This document shows positions 32,853 to 41,658 of a DNA stretch of 64,000 bases, in pieces. The DNA is taken from contig NZ_AMZN01000014.1 in the NCBI RefSeq assembly GCF_000331535.1, forward strand, positions 62,001-126,000, read 5' to 3'. The position numbers were made by a program, and so were the translations under genes. This DNA comes from Fulvivirga imtechensis AK7 (GTDB lineage Bacteria; Bacteroidota; Bacteroidia; Cytophagales; Cyclobacteriaceae). The notes beneath the pieces are model-generated. The model was not told where the DNA came from. It saw nothing but the letters and a program-made list of their open reading frames with translations, and made no database searches. The first letter of the stretch is position 1. Each line of letters opens with the position of its first letter.

Positions 32853-33689
32853 TCAACTAAACTCAGACATTACAAATTCATGGCCTTTAAACAAAAGGAT
32901 TATTTCCAAAATTGTGGCCGGTATCAATAAGGCAAAGGCTACCGGGGTTAGAATTACACTAATAAAGCAAACCCCTAAAACAATCTCGATTCCCCCGGCA
33001 TATCCTGATATTGTACCCATACTATCTCTAAGCTTTAGAAGCGCCACACCAAAGGATAAACTCGCAAAACCGGCAATCAGCGATTGGGCGCTACCAATAA
33101 TAATCGTCAGGTGTTCATCCCCCTCCAAAAATATTTTAAATATGTCTATTATTCCGATTATGACCATTGCACAGATCATAATATAAGAGATAATCTTAAG
33201 GAAGTAGTTTTCAAAAATTTTTCCCAAAGCAACAAAACCCAGCATGTAAAGACAGAATGAAATAAGCACCCAAAATTTTACGACCATATAAACAACCTTT
33301 CCTGAAAATGTCAGTGAAATGCTTGAATATAGCCAATAATCAAAGAAGCCCTCGCCAATGAGCATGATAAAATACGCCAATCCCGCTATCCAGGAAGTCT
33401 GCGTGGCCATCAACAGCTTTTCATTATTTACTTTCCCAATAAGAAAAAACGTATGCAAGGGGTTGCCCATCGGTGCCTTCTTATGCGAGTGCGCGATTAG
33501 CTGTTGATAGTCATACCCTAATGTTTTCAGCAACAGCCGAATAGTAGACGTTCGGGGCAGCACCTGCCCCGACTCAATGCGCTGAATTGTGCGCACACCA
33601 ACATGGCTCATCTCAGCTAATTCGTTCTGGGTCAGATTTCTATTCTTTCGTAACTGAGATATTTTCTCACCAAGTTCGGGCTGCTTCAT
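32853..33689 (-). CDS. XRE-family membrane-bound transcriptional regulator
   Basis: A 278-residue protein with an N-terminal helix-turn-helix (LGEKISQLRKNRNLTQNELA, then VGVRTIQRIESGQVLPR, residues 6-60) and a hydrophobic remainder with about six membrane helices. It probably binds DNA while anchored in the inner membrane and senses an envelope signal. It lies 32 nt downstream of the serine hydrolase gene on the same strand and is probably cotranscribed with it. Confidence 0.88.
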   Translation of the reverse strand: MKQPELGEKISQLRKNRNLTQNELAEMSHVGVRTIQRIESGQVLPRTSTIRLLLKTLGYDYQQLIAHSHKKAPMGNPLHTFFLIGKVNNEKLLMATQTSWIAGLAYFIMLIGEGFFDYWLYSSISLTFSGKVVYMVVKFWVLISFCLYMLGFVALGKIFENYFLKIISYIMICAMVIIGIIDIFKIFLEGDEHLTIIIGSAQSLIAGFASLSFGVALLKLRDSMGTISGYAGGIEIVLGVCFISVILTPVAFALLIPATILEIILLFKGHEFVMSEFS

Positions 33690-33721
33690 TTGCTATTGGT
33701 TGAACAATTCATTTAAACTAA

Positions 33722-35008
33722 TTAAAATAAATGAATACCCTTCCTTACCGTCCTTCCTCGTTTGATATATATTATCATCAAAAGAAACATCACAATCCAA
33801 CCTATACCAATTAAACTCAACATTTGAGTTGTTAGAAAAGTAAACATTAGTGTATCTACATTTCCCGTTTTCCAAAACACCCACTGGCTTGCCAGCTTAC
33901 TAGCCAAAAGTGGATTGCCGGTTTCCAAAATGATTATTCCATCGCCAGTTAAGGGGTCTAAACGTGCAGCAGTGTTTATAGCGGGTTCATTTTTGCCATC
34001 ATGCCCTATTATGTAAGTGCCTTTGTTGTTACTTGCAAATAGCATAGTACCCAGTCCCCAGATTTCGACTCCCATATAAATGCCGTGTGCTTCTCTCATC
34101 TTTTCCACCGTTTCTGGTTTAAGTACCCTCCGGCCAATTGGTTCACTATTTATACCAACCACATGTGCCTGTAAAAACAACTCCAGATCGGATAACGAAG
34201 TATACAACGAGCTGGCGGCTAATGATGTAAAACGATAGTGTTCTGCTTCTGTAGAATCTACATCGTAAAAAGCCGCTAGCTGTAACCCTGAAGAATCATT
34301 CCATTGATAGGTAGAATGTGTCATGCCTAATGGCTCGAAAACTTTGTTTGTCATGAAAGACGAAAAGGATTGCCCCGTAACTTCTTCTATCAAAAGTTGA
34401 AGTAAAGTATATCCGCCCCCAGAGTACTGCCACTTACTTCCCGGCTCATATCCAACTCGTACAGCTCCTCCAGTGCCACGAGAAGCGTCTGAGGCCTTTG
34501 TTAACGAAGATTCCAAAGCCTGAGCAGGTCTGCCCTGTGGAAAGCCAGCATACCCCAACCCATCTGTAAGCCCGGCCGTATGACTTAGCAGCCTGCGTAC
34601 TGTCACGCCATCATTGTCGAAGTCACCAGGAGGAAGTTGCCAGCGGGTGAGGTACTTCGATACAGGCGTATCCAGTGCCAGTTTGCCTTCTTCTACGAGC
34701 TTCATAACACCCCAGGCGGATACCCATTTGCTGAGCGATGCCACCTGAAATACTGTATTTCGATCTACCGGTTCGCCAATTGAGTAAAAATATTCGTCAT
34801 GGACAAAACCGTTTTCAATTAAAGCCATAGTTACATTTCCAATAGAGCCACGGCTGATCTCTTCCTTAGCCGCTTTCATGAAATCTTGCGGAGAACGACT
34901 TTCTGTTAAGGGAGCGTGCCACCAACCCTCCACCGTTCCGCAAAAGATAAGTAGGGTCCAGCAAAGAGCTAAGGATAATGTAAGTAAAATGACTTTTAGT
35001 ATTCGCAT
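33722..35008 (-). CDS. Serine hydrolase, beta-lactamase / penicillin-binding protein class C family
   Basis: A 428-residue exported protein with an N-terminal membrane/signal segment. The SxxK catalytic motif is SLSK at 91-94, and a YSGG segment lies near residue 195 with an HDGK-like third motif near 330. The C-terminus carries a membrane helix (LMFTFLTTQMLSLIGIGWIV). Such proteins are esterases, peptidases or D-aminopeptidases rather than proven beta-lactamases. Its neighbour is the XRE regulator. Confidence 0.88.
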   Translation of the reverse strand: MRILKVILLTLSLALCWTLLIFCGTVEGWWHAPLTESRSPQDFMKAAKEEISRGSIGNVTMALIENGFVHDEYFYSIGEPVDRNTVFQVASLSKWVSAWGVMKLVEEGKLALDTPVSKYLTRWQLPPGDFDNDGVTVRRLLSHTAGLTDGLGYAGFPQGRPAQALESSLTKASDASRGTGGAVRVGYEPGSKWQYSGGGYTLLQLLIEEVTGQSFSSFMTNKVFEPLGMTHSTYQWNDSSGLQLAAFYDVDSTEAEHYRFTSLAASSLYTSLSDLELFLQAHVVGINSEPIGRRVLKPETVEKMREAHGIYMGVEIWGLGTMLFASNNKGTYIIGHDGKNEPAINTAARLDPLTGDGIIILETGNPLLASKLASQWVFWKTGNVDTLMFTFLTTQMLSLIGIGWIVMFLLMIIYIKRGRTVRKGIHLF

Positions 35009-35214
35009 TTGTTTTTTAGAAGCAATGCTAGTTTTTGATTCGGATCAAATCAAAAAAACCGGTCGCCACTCGTCCGCCATTTATGCGCCATTCGCATTTG
35101 AAGGAGATAAAATGATTTTTTTTAAAAATTTTTGGCAGATTTCCGGCAGCATAACTGACTGCAAAACTTCCCGATTTTATTTAAGTTTATGATACTGAAC
35201 CATCAACACAGGAA

Positions 35215-35757
35215 ATGCAACATAAAAAAGCCCTGCTCATCATCGACATGCAGAAAGGTTCTTTTACACCTGTCACACCACGTTATGATACAGCCGGTGT
35301 TGTTAAAAGAATAAACTTGCTGGCACAATTATTTCGAAAAAACGACCTGCCCGTTATTTTTGTCCAGCATGATGGGACTAAAGGGGGTGCATTTATTCCA
35401 AATACTACCGAGTGGGAGCTGCTTGCAGAATTAGATGTGAAAGCCAACGACATCATTGTGAGCAAAGAAGCTAATGATGCCTTTTATCGAACAAATCTTG
35501 AAAAGCTGCTCCATGAATTGGAGGTGAACCACCTTGTGGTAACGGGTTGTGCAACAGACTTTTGTGTGGAGTCCACAATACAGTCTGCGCTAACCAAAAA
35601 TTTTGATATCACCGTAGTCAGCAACGGGCATACCACTGGCGAAAGACCAAGTTTGAGTGCCGAAAAGGTGATCCAACATTATAATTGGATTTGGAAAAAT
35701 ATGATCCCAACAGAAGGGAAAATAGTAGTTGTGGATTTTGACGAGATAGAAGTATAG
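35215..35757 (+). CDS. Cysteine hydrolase of the isochorismatase-like family
   Basis: A 180-residue cytoplasmic enzyme. The Asp-Lys-Cys triad is visible: LLIIDMQKG (D11), VSKEANDAF (K84) and VTGCATDFCVES (C117). Members hydrolyse amides such as nicotinamide, ureidoacrylate or N-carbamoylsarcosine; the exact substrate cannot be read. It stands alone. Confidence 0.9.
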   Translation: MQHKKALLIIDMQKGSFTPVTPRYDTAGVVKRINLLAQLFRKNDLPVIFVQHDGTKGGAFIPNTTEWELLAELDVKANDIIVSKEANDAFYRTNLEKLLHELEVNHLVVTGCATDFCVESTIQSALTKNFDITVVSNGHTTGERPSLSAEKVIQHYNWIWKNMIPTEGKIVVVDFDEIEV

Positions 35758-36078
35758 CATCCTGGTTTGTATTTCATTAGTCGATGAAATCGGCAAAATC
35801 TCAAAGTTCCATTAAATCCTAATTCCGGCCAAACAAGCTTTTGATCGGAATGAATAGATACGCCTTTAAGTTCGTTGGGAGCTGGATGTTCAAAAATAAG
35901 GAATAAATGGATTACAATTATTGTTATAAATGTGGATAACTAATGTGGATATCGGTTGAATATTGTTGATAAGGTTTATTTACTTTGTTACCAAGTCGAC
36001 CGGGCAAGTTCCGCTTTAACTTGTCGGGCCGCAAAGAATCCTCGGTTTATGAACCGGGGTTTTTAATTTTGTAACCAG
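35758..36078. other. Intergenic region with a possible small RNA
   Basis: No protein gene is supported in 321 nt. The first 200 nt are AT-rich. The end holds two consecutive hairpins, the second followed by a T-run, described separately at 36000-36064. Confidence 0.5.
36000..36064 (+). ncRNA. Candidate small RNA or attenuator: two hairpins ending in a terminator
   Basis: The first hairpin pairs 36000-36010 with 36018-36028 (CCGGGCAAGTT against AACTTGTCGGG, one mismatch, one wobble). The second (36040-36059) pairs CCTCGGTT with AACCGGGG and is followed by five T residues. A promoter-like TACTTTG lies at about 35982. The 243-nt distance from the preceding gene stop argues against a simple gene terminator. 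No known RNA family is recognised. Confidence 0.35.
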
Positions 36079-36531
36079 TCAATTTCTGACGATTCCTAAC
36101 TCATCATTTTTAGAGGCTTCTTTAAGTAGAATAGGCTCAATTCTATTAAATAAATGCTCTACTCCACATTTTTTTTAAACTTCCTTTAGGAAACTCATGC
36201 CGATAAAGACAGTGAGAATATTGATTACCTTAGCCGTATCAAAAATAATCAGTATTTGGCTACAAAAATCTCGCAAAATATTTATCCTCTCTGTTTTCCC
36301 AATATTCCGATATTCGGTAAGCTTATTTATCCTTATAAGTTCTGAGGCATGAATTTCTGTTCTTTGATTCAATCCATATGTGTTTTTCAAAGACTTTCTA
36401 AATTTTTTTAAACGAACAAGATTTTCCTTCCAATCATCCTCAGAAATGATTAAGCCTGAAAGAATATAATGCAGAGAACTATAGGCGTCTATACCCGGGT
36501 CTCCACTTTCATCAACATACATCAAATGCAT
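36079..36531 (-). pseudogene. Degraded DUF3800 gene
   Basis: The first 118 codons encode the start of a DUF3800 protein, with the acidic motif MYVDESGDPG and the middle segment EIHASELIR. A TAA at 36175-36177 interrupts the frame. The same frame then continues KKCGVEHLFNRIEPILLKEA and ends GIVRN-TGA, so a GAA-to-TAA change in KEV-E-KKCG would explain the break. The intact family is longer, so the 3' end also seems lost. DUF3800 proteins have an RNase H-like fold and travel with mobile DNA. It lies 12 nt after the M14 peptidase. Confidence 0.65.
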
Positions 36532-36543
36532 TCTTAGTTTTTC

Positions 36544-38277
36544 TTATTCCACTAACCTATACACCGGGTACTGTAAATGAGCATTTTCATAATAAGGAGA
36601 GCGCTTAAAAATAAAATCCAGTTGGGCATACCAGCTCTCAGAAAACTCTTTATTCTCCTTTTTCTTTGCTTCAAAAGCCTGTTTGAGCTCGGGGTCGTTT
36701 TGTAACAGGTCCCAGGCAGCCTCTTCAAAGACATATGGTGAAAAGTGTTCTTTTTGCTGTAAAATAGTATCAAAGAAATTCCAGTTGAAGAAAGAATCCG
36801 TGGCCTCCGGCTCAAGTGTTTCCACAAGATACCGGCCACCCGGCTGATCGATGTGAAAAATGTAATCTCCCTTACTGAAAGACATTGTTTTTGTCTCCTT
36901 GCTCACCTCGGTACTATTATGAGGATAATGCCCTTCATAGGCAGAAGAGGAAGTATTATACTTTTCAATACGGTATGCTTCTACATTTATTGTCGTATCT
37001 CTGCTCAGCAGCGTATATTTCAACCCATTCCATTTTAGCCTGTCGATCACCGCATGCCATCCCTGGGGCACAACATAGCCAACAGGTAAGGTCACTTCCC
37101 GGGCAGGTACATAGGTGTTGTAATACGGGATAGTTTTGCTAAACGGTTTATTCCGGTCATAATACAGGCGCTGTTGGCCAGTGACCTTGCTTTCAACCAT
37201 CGCACCTTCATACCCTTTGAAAGGAATTTCCTTATGCTGTCCGCGGTCAAGCTTCCAGGCTATGGGGTGCCTCTCGCCTGGCTTCATCTTATTGGCCTTG
37301 CGTATTCTTTGTATCTCTTTACCTTCCTTTCCGGCTATGTCAATTACAGCCTCCAGAAAATCATAGGTGGCCATTACCCGCACATTAAATGGCTTGAGCA
37401 TGTGTGTTTCGATCATAAAGCCGAGGGTATTGAACAAAGCCGTGTAGCCTGTAGAGTACGTGGGGTGATCCATAAATTGTGTAATGCCCTCTGCATCAGG
37501 TGTATTGTTGAATACATTTACATAAGGCGTAATTTCACTTCCTTTCTTCTTGATCAGCGCTTCAAGCTTTGGTGTAAACTGGTTATCAATGTATCGGCCC
37601 ATTTCGCTGTTAAGTTTATTGTGTTGTGTAGCCAGATGTGTAATGCTGTATTGATAATCCGCGCCATTGCTCACATGGGTATCAATAAAAATATCAGGTT
37701 GTGTTAAGTGAAATATTTCATAAAAAGAACGGGTGTTCTTAGCGTCCGCTTTGATGAAGTCTCTGTTCAGGTCATAGTTACGAGCATTGCCTCTGAACCC
37801 ATATTCCTTGGGACCATTCTGGTTGGCCCGGGAATGTGAGTTCCTATTCAGCGCCCCTCCTATATTGTAAACCGGAATTACCGCCAGCACTATATCCTTC
37901 AGCGCTGCCCGCCTTTCCTTGTGGAAGGCGAAATCGCGCAGCAACATTTGTGAAGCCTCTATTCCATCTGCTTCCCCGGGGTGGATACCGTTATTGATCA
38001 GAATAACAGTCTTTCCTTTTTCTCTGGACCTCTCCAGGTCAAAATCTCTGTCCGCATCCAGGATCACAAGATGTAAGGGCAACCCACTGTCCGTTTCGCC
38101 CATTTTTCTTATTTGTATATCCGGTGAAGATTGCGCCAGCTTCTCATAAAATGCTATTACCTCTGTATGAGTGCCGGTTTCCTGGCCATTAGATTGTTCA
38201 AAAACAGTTTTAATGTCGTTTTGTGCCAACGCAACTACCTGAGATATGAAAAGGATGAGGGTTAGAAGTCGTTTCAT
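36544..38277 (-). CDS. M14 family zinc carboxypeptidase, exported
   Basis: A 577-residue protein with a signal peptide (MKRLLTLILFISQVVALAQ). Zinc ligands are H99 and E102 in GIHPGEADG and a His in DTHVSNGADYQ; the catalytic Glu is probably in FMIETHM. The RNYDLNRDF substrate-binding block is present. It removes C-terminal amino acids from peptides outside the cytoplasm. The start at 38277 is preferred over 38328 because it begins exactly at the signal peptide. Confidence 0.92.
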   Translation of the reverse strand: MKRLLTLILFISQVVALAQNDIKTVFEQSNGQETGTHTEVIAFYEKLAQSSPDIQIRKMGETDSGLPLHLVILDADRDFDLERSREKGKTVILINNGIHPGEADGIEASQMLLRDFAFHKERRAALKDIVLAVIPVYNIGGALNRNSHSRANQNGPKEYGFRGNARNYDLNRDFIKADAKNTRSFYEIFHLTQPDIFIDTHVSNGADYQYSITHLATQHNKLNSEMGRYIDNQFTPKLEALIKKKGSEITPYVNVFNNTPDAEGITQFMDHPTYSTGYTALFNTLGFMIETHMLKPFNVRVMATYDFLEAVIDIAGKEGKEIQRIRKANKMKPGERHPIAWKLDRGQHKEIPFKGYEGAMVESKVTGQQRLYYDRNKPFSKTIPYYNTYVPAREVTLPVGYVVPQGWHAVIDRLKWNGLKYTLLSRDTTINVEAYRIEKYNTSSSAYEGHYPHNSTEVSKETKTMSFSKGDYIFHIDQPGGRYLVETLEPEATDSFFNWNFFDTILQQKEHFSPYVFEEAAWDLLQNDPELKQAFEAKKKENKEFSESWYAQLDFIFKRSPYYENAHLQYPVYRLVE

Positions 38278-38330
38278 TGTTATAAATTTATGGGCGTCAT
38301 AAAAATAGGAAATCAAAACATTATTCATCT

Positions 38331-38915
38331 ATGGAATTTACAAAAGCGGTCAATGAAATGATCAGGACCAGAAGGTCTATATATACGAATATGTTTTCAG
38401 GTGAAGTGGTGGATGACAACATCATTGATGAGATGCTTGAAAATGCCAATTGGGCTCCTACACATAAACTAACTGAACCCTGGAGATTTGTTGTGTTCAC
38501 AGGTAAAGGTCTAAAGAAGCTAAGCGAATTTCAGGGAGAGCTGTATAAAGCCAGGAATCAGGACCATTTCAAGGAGGATGTATATAATAAATTCAAAAGT
38601 AAGCCGTTGGAATGTTCTCATGTCATTGCCATCGGCATGCACCGCGATGAAGAACACAGTTTGCCGGAGGTTGAAGAGGTATGCGCAACCGCCTGTGCCG
38701 TACAGAACATGTGGCTCACTGCTTCGGCCCACAGGATCGGGTGCTATTGGAGCACCGGAGGGGTTACTTTTTATGAAGAGGCGAAACCATTCTTCGGCCT
38801 TGGTGAAGAGGATCTTCTGCTTGGCTTTTTATACATCGGTGTGCCCAAAACAGGGGCCTGGCCGCAAGGGAGGAGAAAACCTGCTGAGGATAAGGTAAAA
38901 TGGGTGAAAGGGTAA
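38331..38915 (+). CDS. Nitroreductase family FMN oxidoreductase
   Basis: A 194-residue flavoprotein. The FMN-binding RTRRSIYTNMFSG near residue 13, the WAPTHKLTEPWRFVVF block and the C-terminal GAWPQGRRKPAEDKVKW are family features. It uses NAD(P)H and FMN to reduce nitro compounds, quinones or enones; the native substrate is unknown. Divergent from the M14 gene across 53 nt. Confidence 0.92.
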   Translation: MEFTKAVNEMIRTRRSIYTNMFSGEVVDDNIIDEMLENANWAPTHKLTEPWRFVVFTGKGLKKLSEFQGELYKARNQDHFKEDVYNKFKSKPLECSHVIAIGMHRDEEHSLPEVEEVCATACAVQNMWLTASAHRIGCYWSTGGVTFYEEAKPFFGLGEEDLLLGFLYIGVPKTGAWPQGRRKPAEDKVKWVKG

Positions 38916-39025
38916 TTGCCGGGTGCTTGTTCCTGGTTACTGGGCGCTGGTTTCGAACTGGAAAATGGTCAATAGTCAAAGTGTCACCTATTGGCCATTG
39001 ACCAACGACCAATTCACCAGCTAAG

Positions 39026-39571
39026 CTACTCCAACACGTCCTCTATTTCAGACATTTTTTTGTCAGTAAACTTTCCTGAAGTAGCATAGATGATTTTTCC
39101 ATATGCATCCAGAACGAAGAAATAGGGAACATCTTTTTTCTCAAACTCAAGAGCATCTTTGTAAGGCTTTAACTTGCCTTTATAAAAAAGGATATAAGGC
39201 AATAGTTTGGCATCAATGTTTTTCAAGGCTTTATTCTTGGCAGTACCTGTTGCTGCAGCATTAATCCCCGTAAACATAGGTATGAAGTATACATTTACAT
39301 CATGCCCGAAACCCGAAAACAAGCCTCCACCTTCGCGAATGAATTTATTGTACACCGGGCTGAACCAGGAGTTGAGATCATCTTCCGATTTCTTTGAATA
39401 AGCAAGACCCAGCAAAGTGAATTTGCCTTTGGTAGCTTCAGGAAGCACCACCACCTCATCTTCAACAGTTTCCGCCTCAAGCTCAGGAAAATCGTTTCCA
39501 ACAACTTGTGCCTCAGACACATAACAAACAGCCAACAACAGAAATAGAACAACAATAATCTTCTGATTCAT
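39026..39571 (-). CDS. Exported thioredoxin-fold protein without CXXC
   Basis: A 181-residue protein with a signal peptide ending SEAQ. The layout GNDFPELEAET, GKFTLLGLAYSKKSEDDLNSW and VPYFFVLDAYGKIIYATSGKF resembles TlpA/AhpC-type or ATP10-like thioredoxin folds. The usual Cys-X-X-Cys position reads YSKKSE, so redox chemistry is not expected. Function unknown. Confidence 0.65.
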   Translation of the reverse strand: MNQKIIVVLFLLLAVCYVSEAQVVGNDFPELEAETVEDEVVVLPEATKGKFTLLGLAYSKKSEDDLNSWFSPVYNKFIREGGGLFSGFGHDVNVYFIPMFTGINAAATGTAKNKALKNIDAKLLPYILFYKGKLKPYKDALEFEKKDVPYFFVLDAYGKIIYATSGKFTDKKMSEIEDVLE

Positions 39572-39689
39572 AGTTTATGATTAAAATGATTCCAATAAAA
39601 TTACGAAAAATCATGCCAACAATAAAACTGTCGCTCGCACGACTATACAACTAAAACGATACAACCTTTGATGCATTGTTTCGTTAAAT

Positions 39690-39707
39690 TTAATGTTTAA
39701 ACATTAA
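39690..39707. promoter_or_regulatory. Perfect 18-bp AT-rich palindrome upstream of the DoxX-like gene
   Basis: TTAATGTTTAAACATTAA is fully self-complementary and ends 8 nt before the ATG at 39716. It may be an operator, although AT-rich palindromes arise more easily by chance. Confidence 0.3.
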
Positions 39708-39715
39708 TTAAAATT

Positions 39716-40084
39716 ATGACAGCAAAAACCAAAAACATTATTGGCTGGGTCCTTGTAGGCCTGCTTTCTCTTTTCATGTTCTTCAGCGCCTACAACAAAC
39801 TTTCAGGCAACTTTACAGACATGATGGTTTCCTGGGGTTTTTCAGAATCGGAAGTATTTCTAATTGCCGCGGGAGAAATTTTATCAGTACTATTATTCCT
39901 GATACCAAGAACGTCATTATTTGGTCTGCTTCTGCTAAGCTCCTATTTGGGTGGCGCTATAGCTACACATATGCAGGCTGCACCTCCGGCAGATAGCTAT
40001 CTTGTGCCTGCCATTATTCTCGTATTATTCTGGATAGCCGGTTTTTTAAGGATCCCGAAAATTTTATCATTATTTGCCTCTTAA
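39716..40084 (+). CDS. DoxX-like integral membrane protein
   Basis: A 122-residue protein with four membrane helices. The first (IIGWVLVGLLSLFMFFSAYNKLSG) and the E-containing second (VFLIAAGEILSVLLFLIP) fit the DoxX-like fold. Such proteins are often linked with redox or membrane homeostasis without a defined reaction. A terminator follows directly. Confidence 0.8.
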   Translation: MTAKTKNIIGWVLVGLLSLFMFFSAYNKLSGNFTDMMVSWGFSESEVFLIAAGEILSVLLFLIPRTSLFGLLLLSSYLGGAIATHMQAAPPADSYLVPAIILVLFWIAGFLRIPKILSLFAS

Positions 40085-40090
40085 TCAAAT

Positions 40091-40116
40091 AAACCCGAAG
40101 CTTTGTTTCGGGTTTT
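40091..40116 (+). terminator. Rho-independent terminator
   Basis: AAACCCGAA pairs with TTCGGGTTT over 9 bp across a short loop, followed by TTA. It begins 6 nt after the DoxX-like stop. Confidence 0.85.
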
Positions 40117-40136
40117 ATTGTTGTTCCTGCAACACG

Positions 40137-40153
40137 GTGTCTCTAAGAAAAAC
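40137..40153. repeat. Solo terminal repeat of the miniature element
   Basis: GTGTCTCTAAGAAAAAC matches the terminus of the element at 2266 apart from one extra A in the A-run. No second terminus is found, so it is a fragment upstream of the histidine kinase gene. Confidence 0.45.
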
Positions 40154-40211
40154 ACCACATAGTTGAAAGTCAACCTTGATTGATTAATTTAATGGAGAAT
40201 TTGTTCAGTTT

Positions 40212-41606
40212 ATGGTATATCAAATAATAGAACGACTTCTGGAGATAGACCAATTAAAAGAGGTCCCTCGTAATCAGCTAGAGTGGCTGGTGGAGAAGAG
40301 CGATTGTAGAAGCGTAAAGCAGGGCGACTATTTATTTAAAAAAGGCGCCCCAATAGATAAGATGTACATTATTTTGCATGGGCACTTCATACTCAAGATC
40401 CAGCAAAACAACCAGTTTAGGGTTATCGGAAGCCTGGAAGAAAAAGCCATCACGGGGGCATTACCTTATTCCCGGGCCAGCATAGCCACAGGCATTGCCG
40501 AGGCCGCTGAAAATGCAGAAGTATTAGCCCTTGATAAGACCTATTTTAAAGAGATGATCACAGACTATCATGAACTGACAACGGCTTTTGTCCATGTTAT
40601 GAGCACGCGAATTCGTCATTTTACCAAATTGCAGCAGCAAAACGACAAAATGATGGCCCTTGGTAAACTCTCTGCCGGTCTTGCTCATGAACTTAATAAT
40701 CCCTCCGGGGCGGTAATACGTTCTGCCAGAATGCTGCGGAAACACCTGGCCCTGCTACCTGAAGAGTTTAAGAAAGTCATAAAAATAAAAATAGACGATC
40801 AGCAGCTTGATATCGTAACAGATTTGTTGTTTGACAAAATAAAGGATGGCGTTCAGCATATTCCATTGATGGAAAAAACTGACCGGGAAGACAGTATTGC
40901 CAGTTGGCTTGAAGAGCATGACTTTAATGACGGTTATGAGGCAGCGGAAAATTTTGTCGACTTCAATTTTACCGAAGAAGATATGGATACCATTGCCGAA
41001 CAGGTGAATGGAAAGGACCTTGTGCCGGTGGTCAACTGGCTTAACCAGGTATTAGCCACGGAAAAGCTTGTAAACGAGATAGAAGATGCATCACAGCGCA
41101 TCAACGATCTGGTGAAATCGGTAAAAAGTTATACACACATGGACCAGGCACCGGAAAAGCAGCCTGCAAACATTCATACAGGTATAGACAATACGCTGAC
41201 AATGCTTAACCACAAGCTTAAGAAAGCACACATCAACGTGATAAAAAAATACCAGGAGGATCTGCCAAAGCCGATGATCTACATCAGTGAGCTCAACCAG
41301 GTGTGGACCAACCTAATCGACAATGCTATAGATGCTCTGGAAGATGCGGAGCATAAAAACCTGGAAATTCAGACGAAACAAGATGGTTCGTTTGTCAAAA
41401 TAAATATTGTTGATTCCGGCAAGGGGATACCTGACGAAGTGAAAGATCAGATCTTTGATCCTTTTTTTACCACAAAAGCTATTGGCAAAGGCACCGGATT
41501 GGGGTTGGATATTGTGCAACAAATCATCAGCCAGCATAATGGCACTATCGATGTGGATTCAAAGCCCGGACGAACAGAATTTAAGATATGTATACCCATT
41601 GCGTAA
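40212..41606 (+). CDS. Sensor histidine kinase with N-terminal cyclic-nucleotide-binding domain
   Basis: A 464-residue soluble kinase. Residues 10-125 form a cNMP-binding-type domain ([21 protein letters not shown]). The H-box is [16 protein letters not shown] (H159), and the ATPase boxes are [23 protein letters not shown] and [11 protein letters not shown]. No membrane segment is present, so it senses an internal signal, probably a nucleotide or a redox cue. It is 52 nt upstream of a receiver-containing flavoprotein fusion on the same strand; the two are likely a two-component pair. Confidence 0.93.
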   Translation: MVYQIIERLLEIDQLKEVPRNQLEWLVEKSDCRSVKQGDYLFKKGAPIDKMYIILHGHFILKIQQNNQFRVIGSLEEKAITGALPYSRASIATGIAEAAENAEVLALDKTYFKEMITDYHELTTAFVHVMSTRIRHFTKLQQQNDKMMALGKLSAGLAHELNNPSGAVIRSARMLRKHLALLPEEFKKVIKIKIDDQQLDIVTDLLFDKIKDGVQHIPLMEKTDREDSIASWLEEHDFNDGYEAAENFVDFNFTEEDMDTIAEQVNGKDLVPVVNWLNQVLATEKLVNEIEDASQRINDLVKSVKSYTHMDQAPEKQPANIHTGIDNTLTMLNHKLKKAHINVIKKYQEDLPKPMIYISELNQVWTNLIDNAIDALEDAEHKNLEIQTKQDGSFVKINIVDSGKGIPDEVKDQIFDPFFTTKAIGKGTGLGLDIVQQIISQHNGTIDVDSKPGRTEFKICIPIA

Positions 41607-41658
41607 TTCACGAATACTGCTGCTCAGCCTAAAGCTGAAGGCAAAATGCGATTAACGA

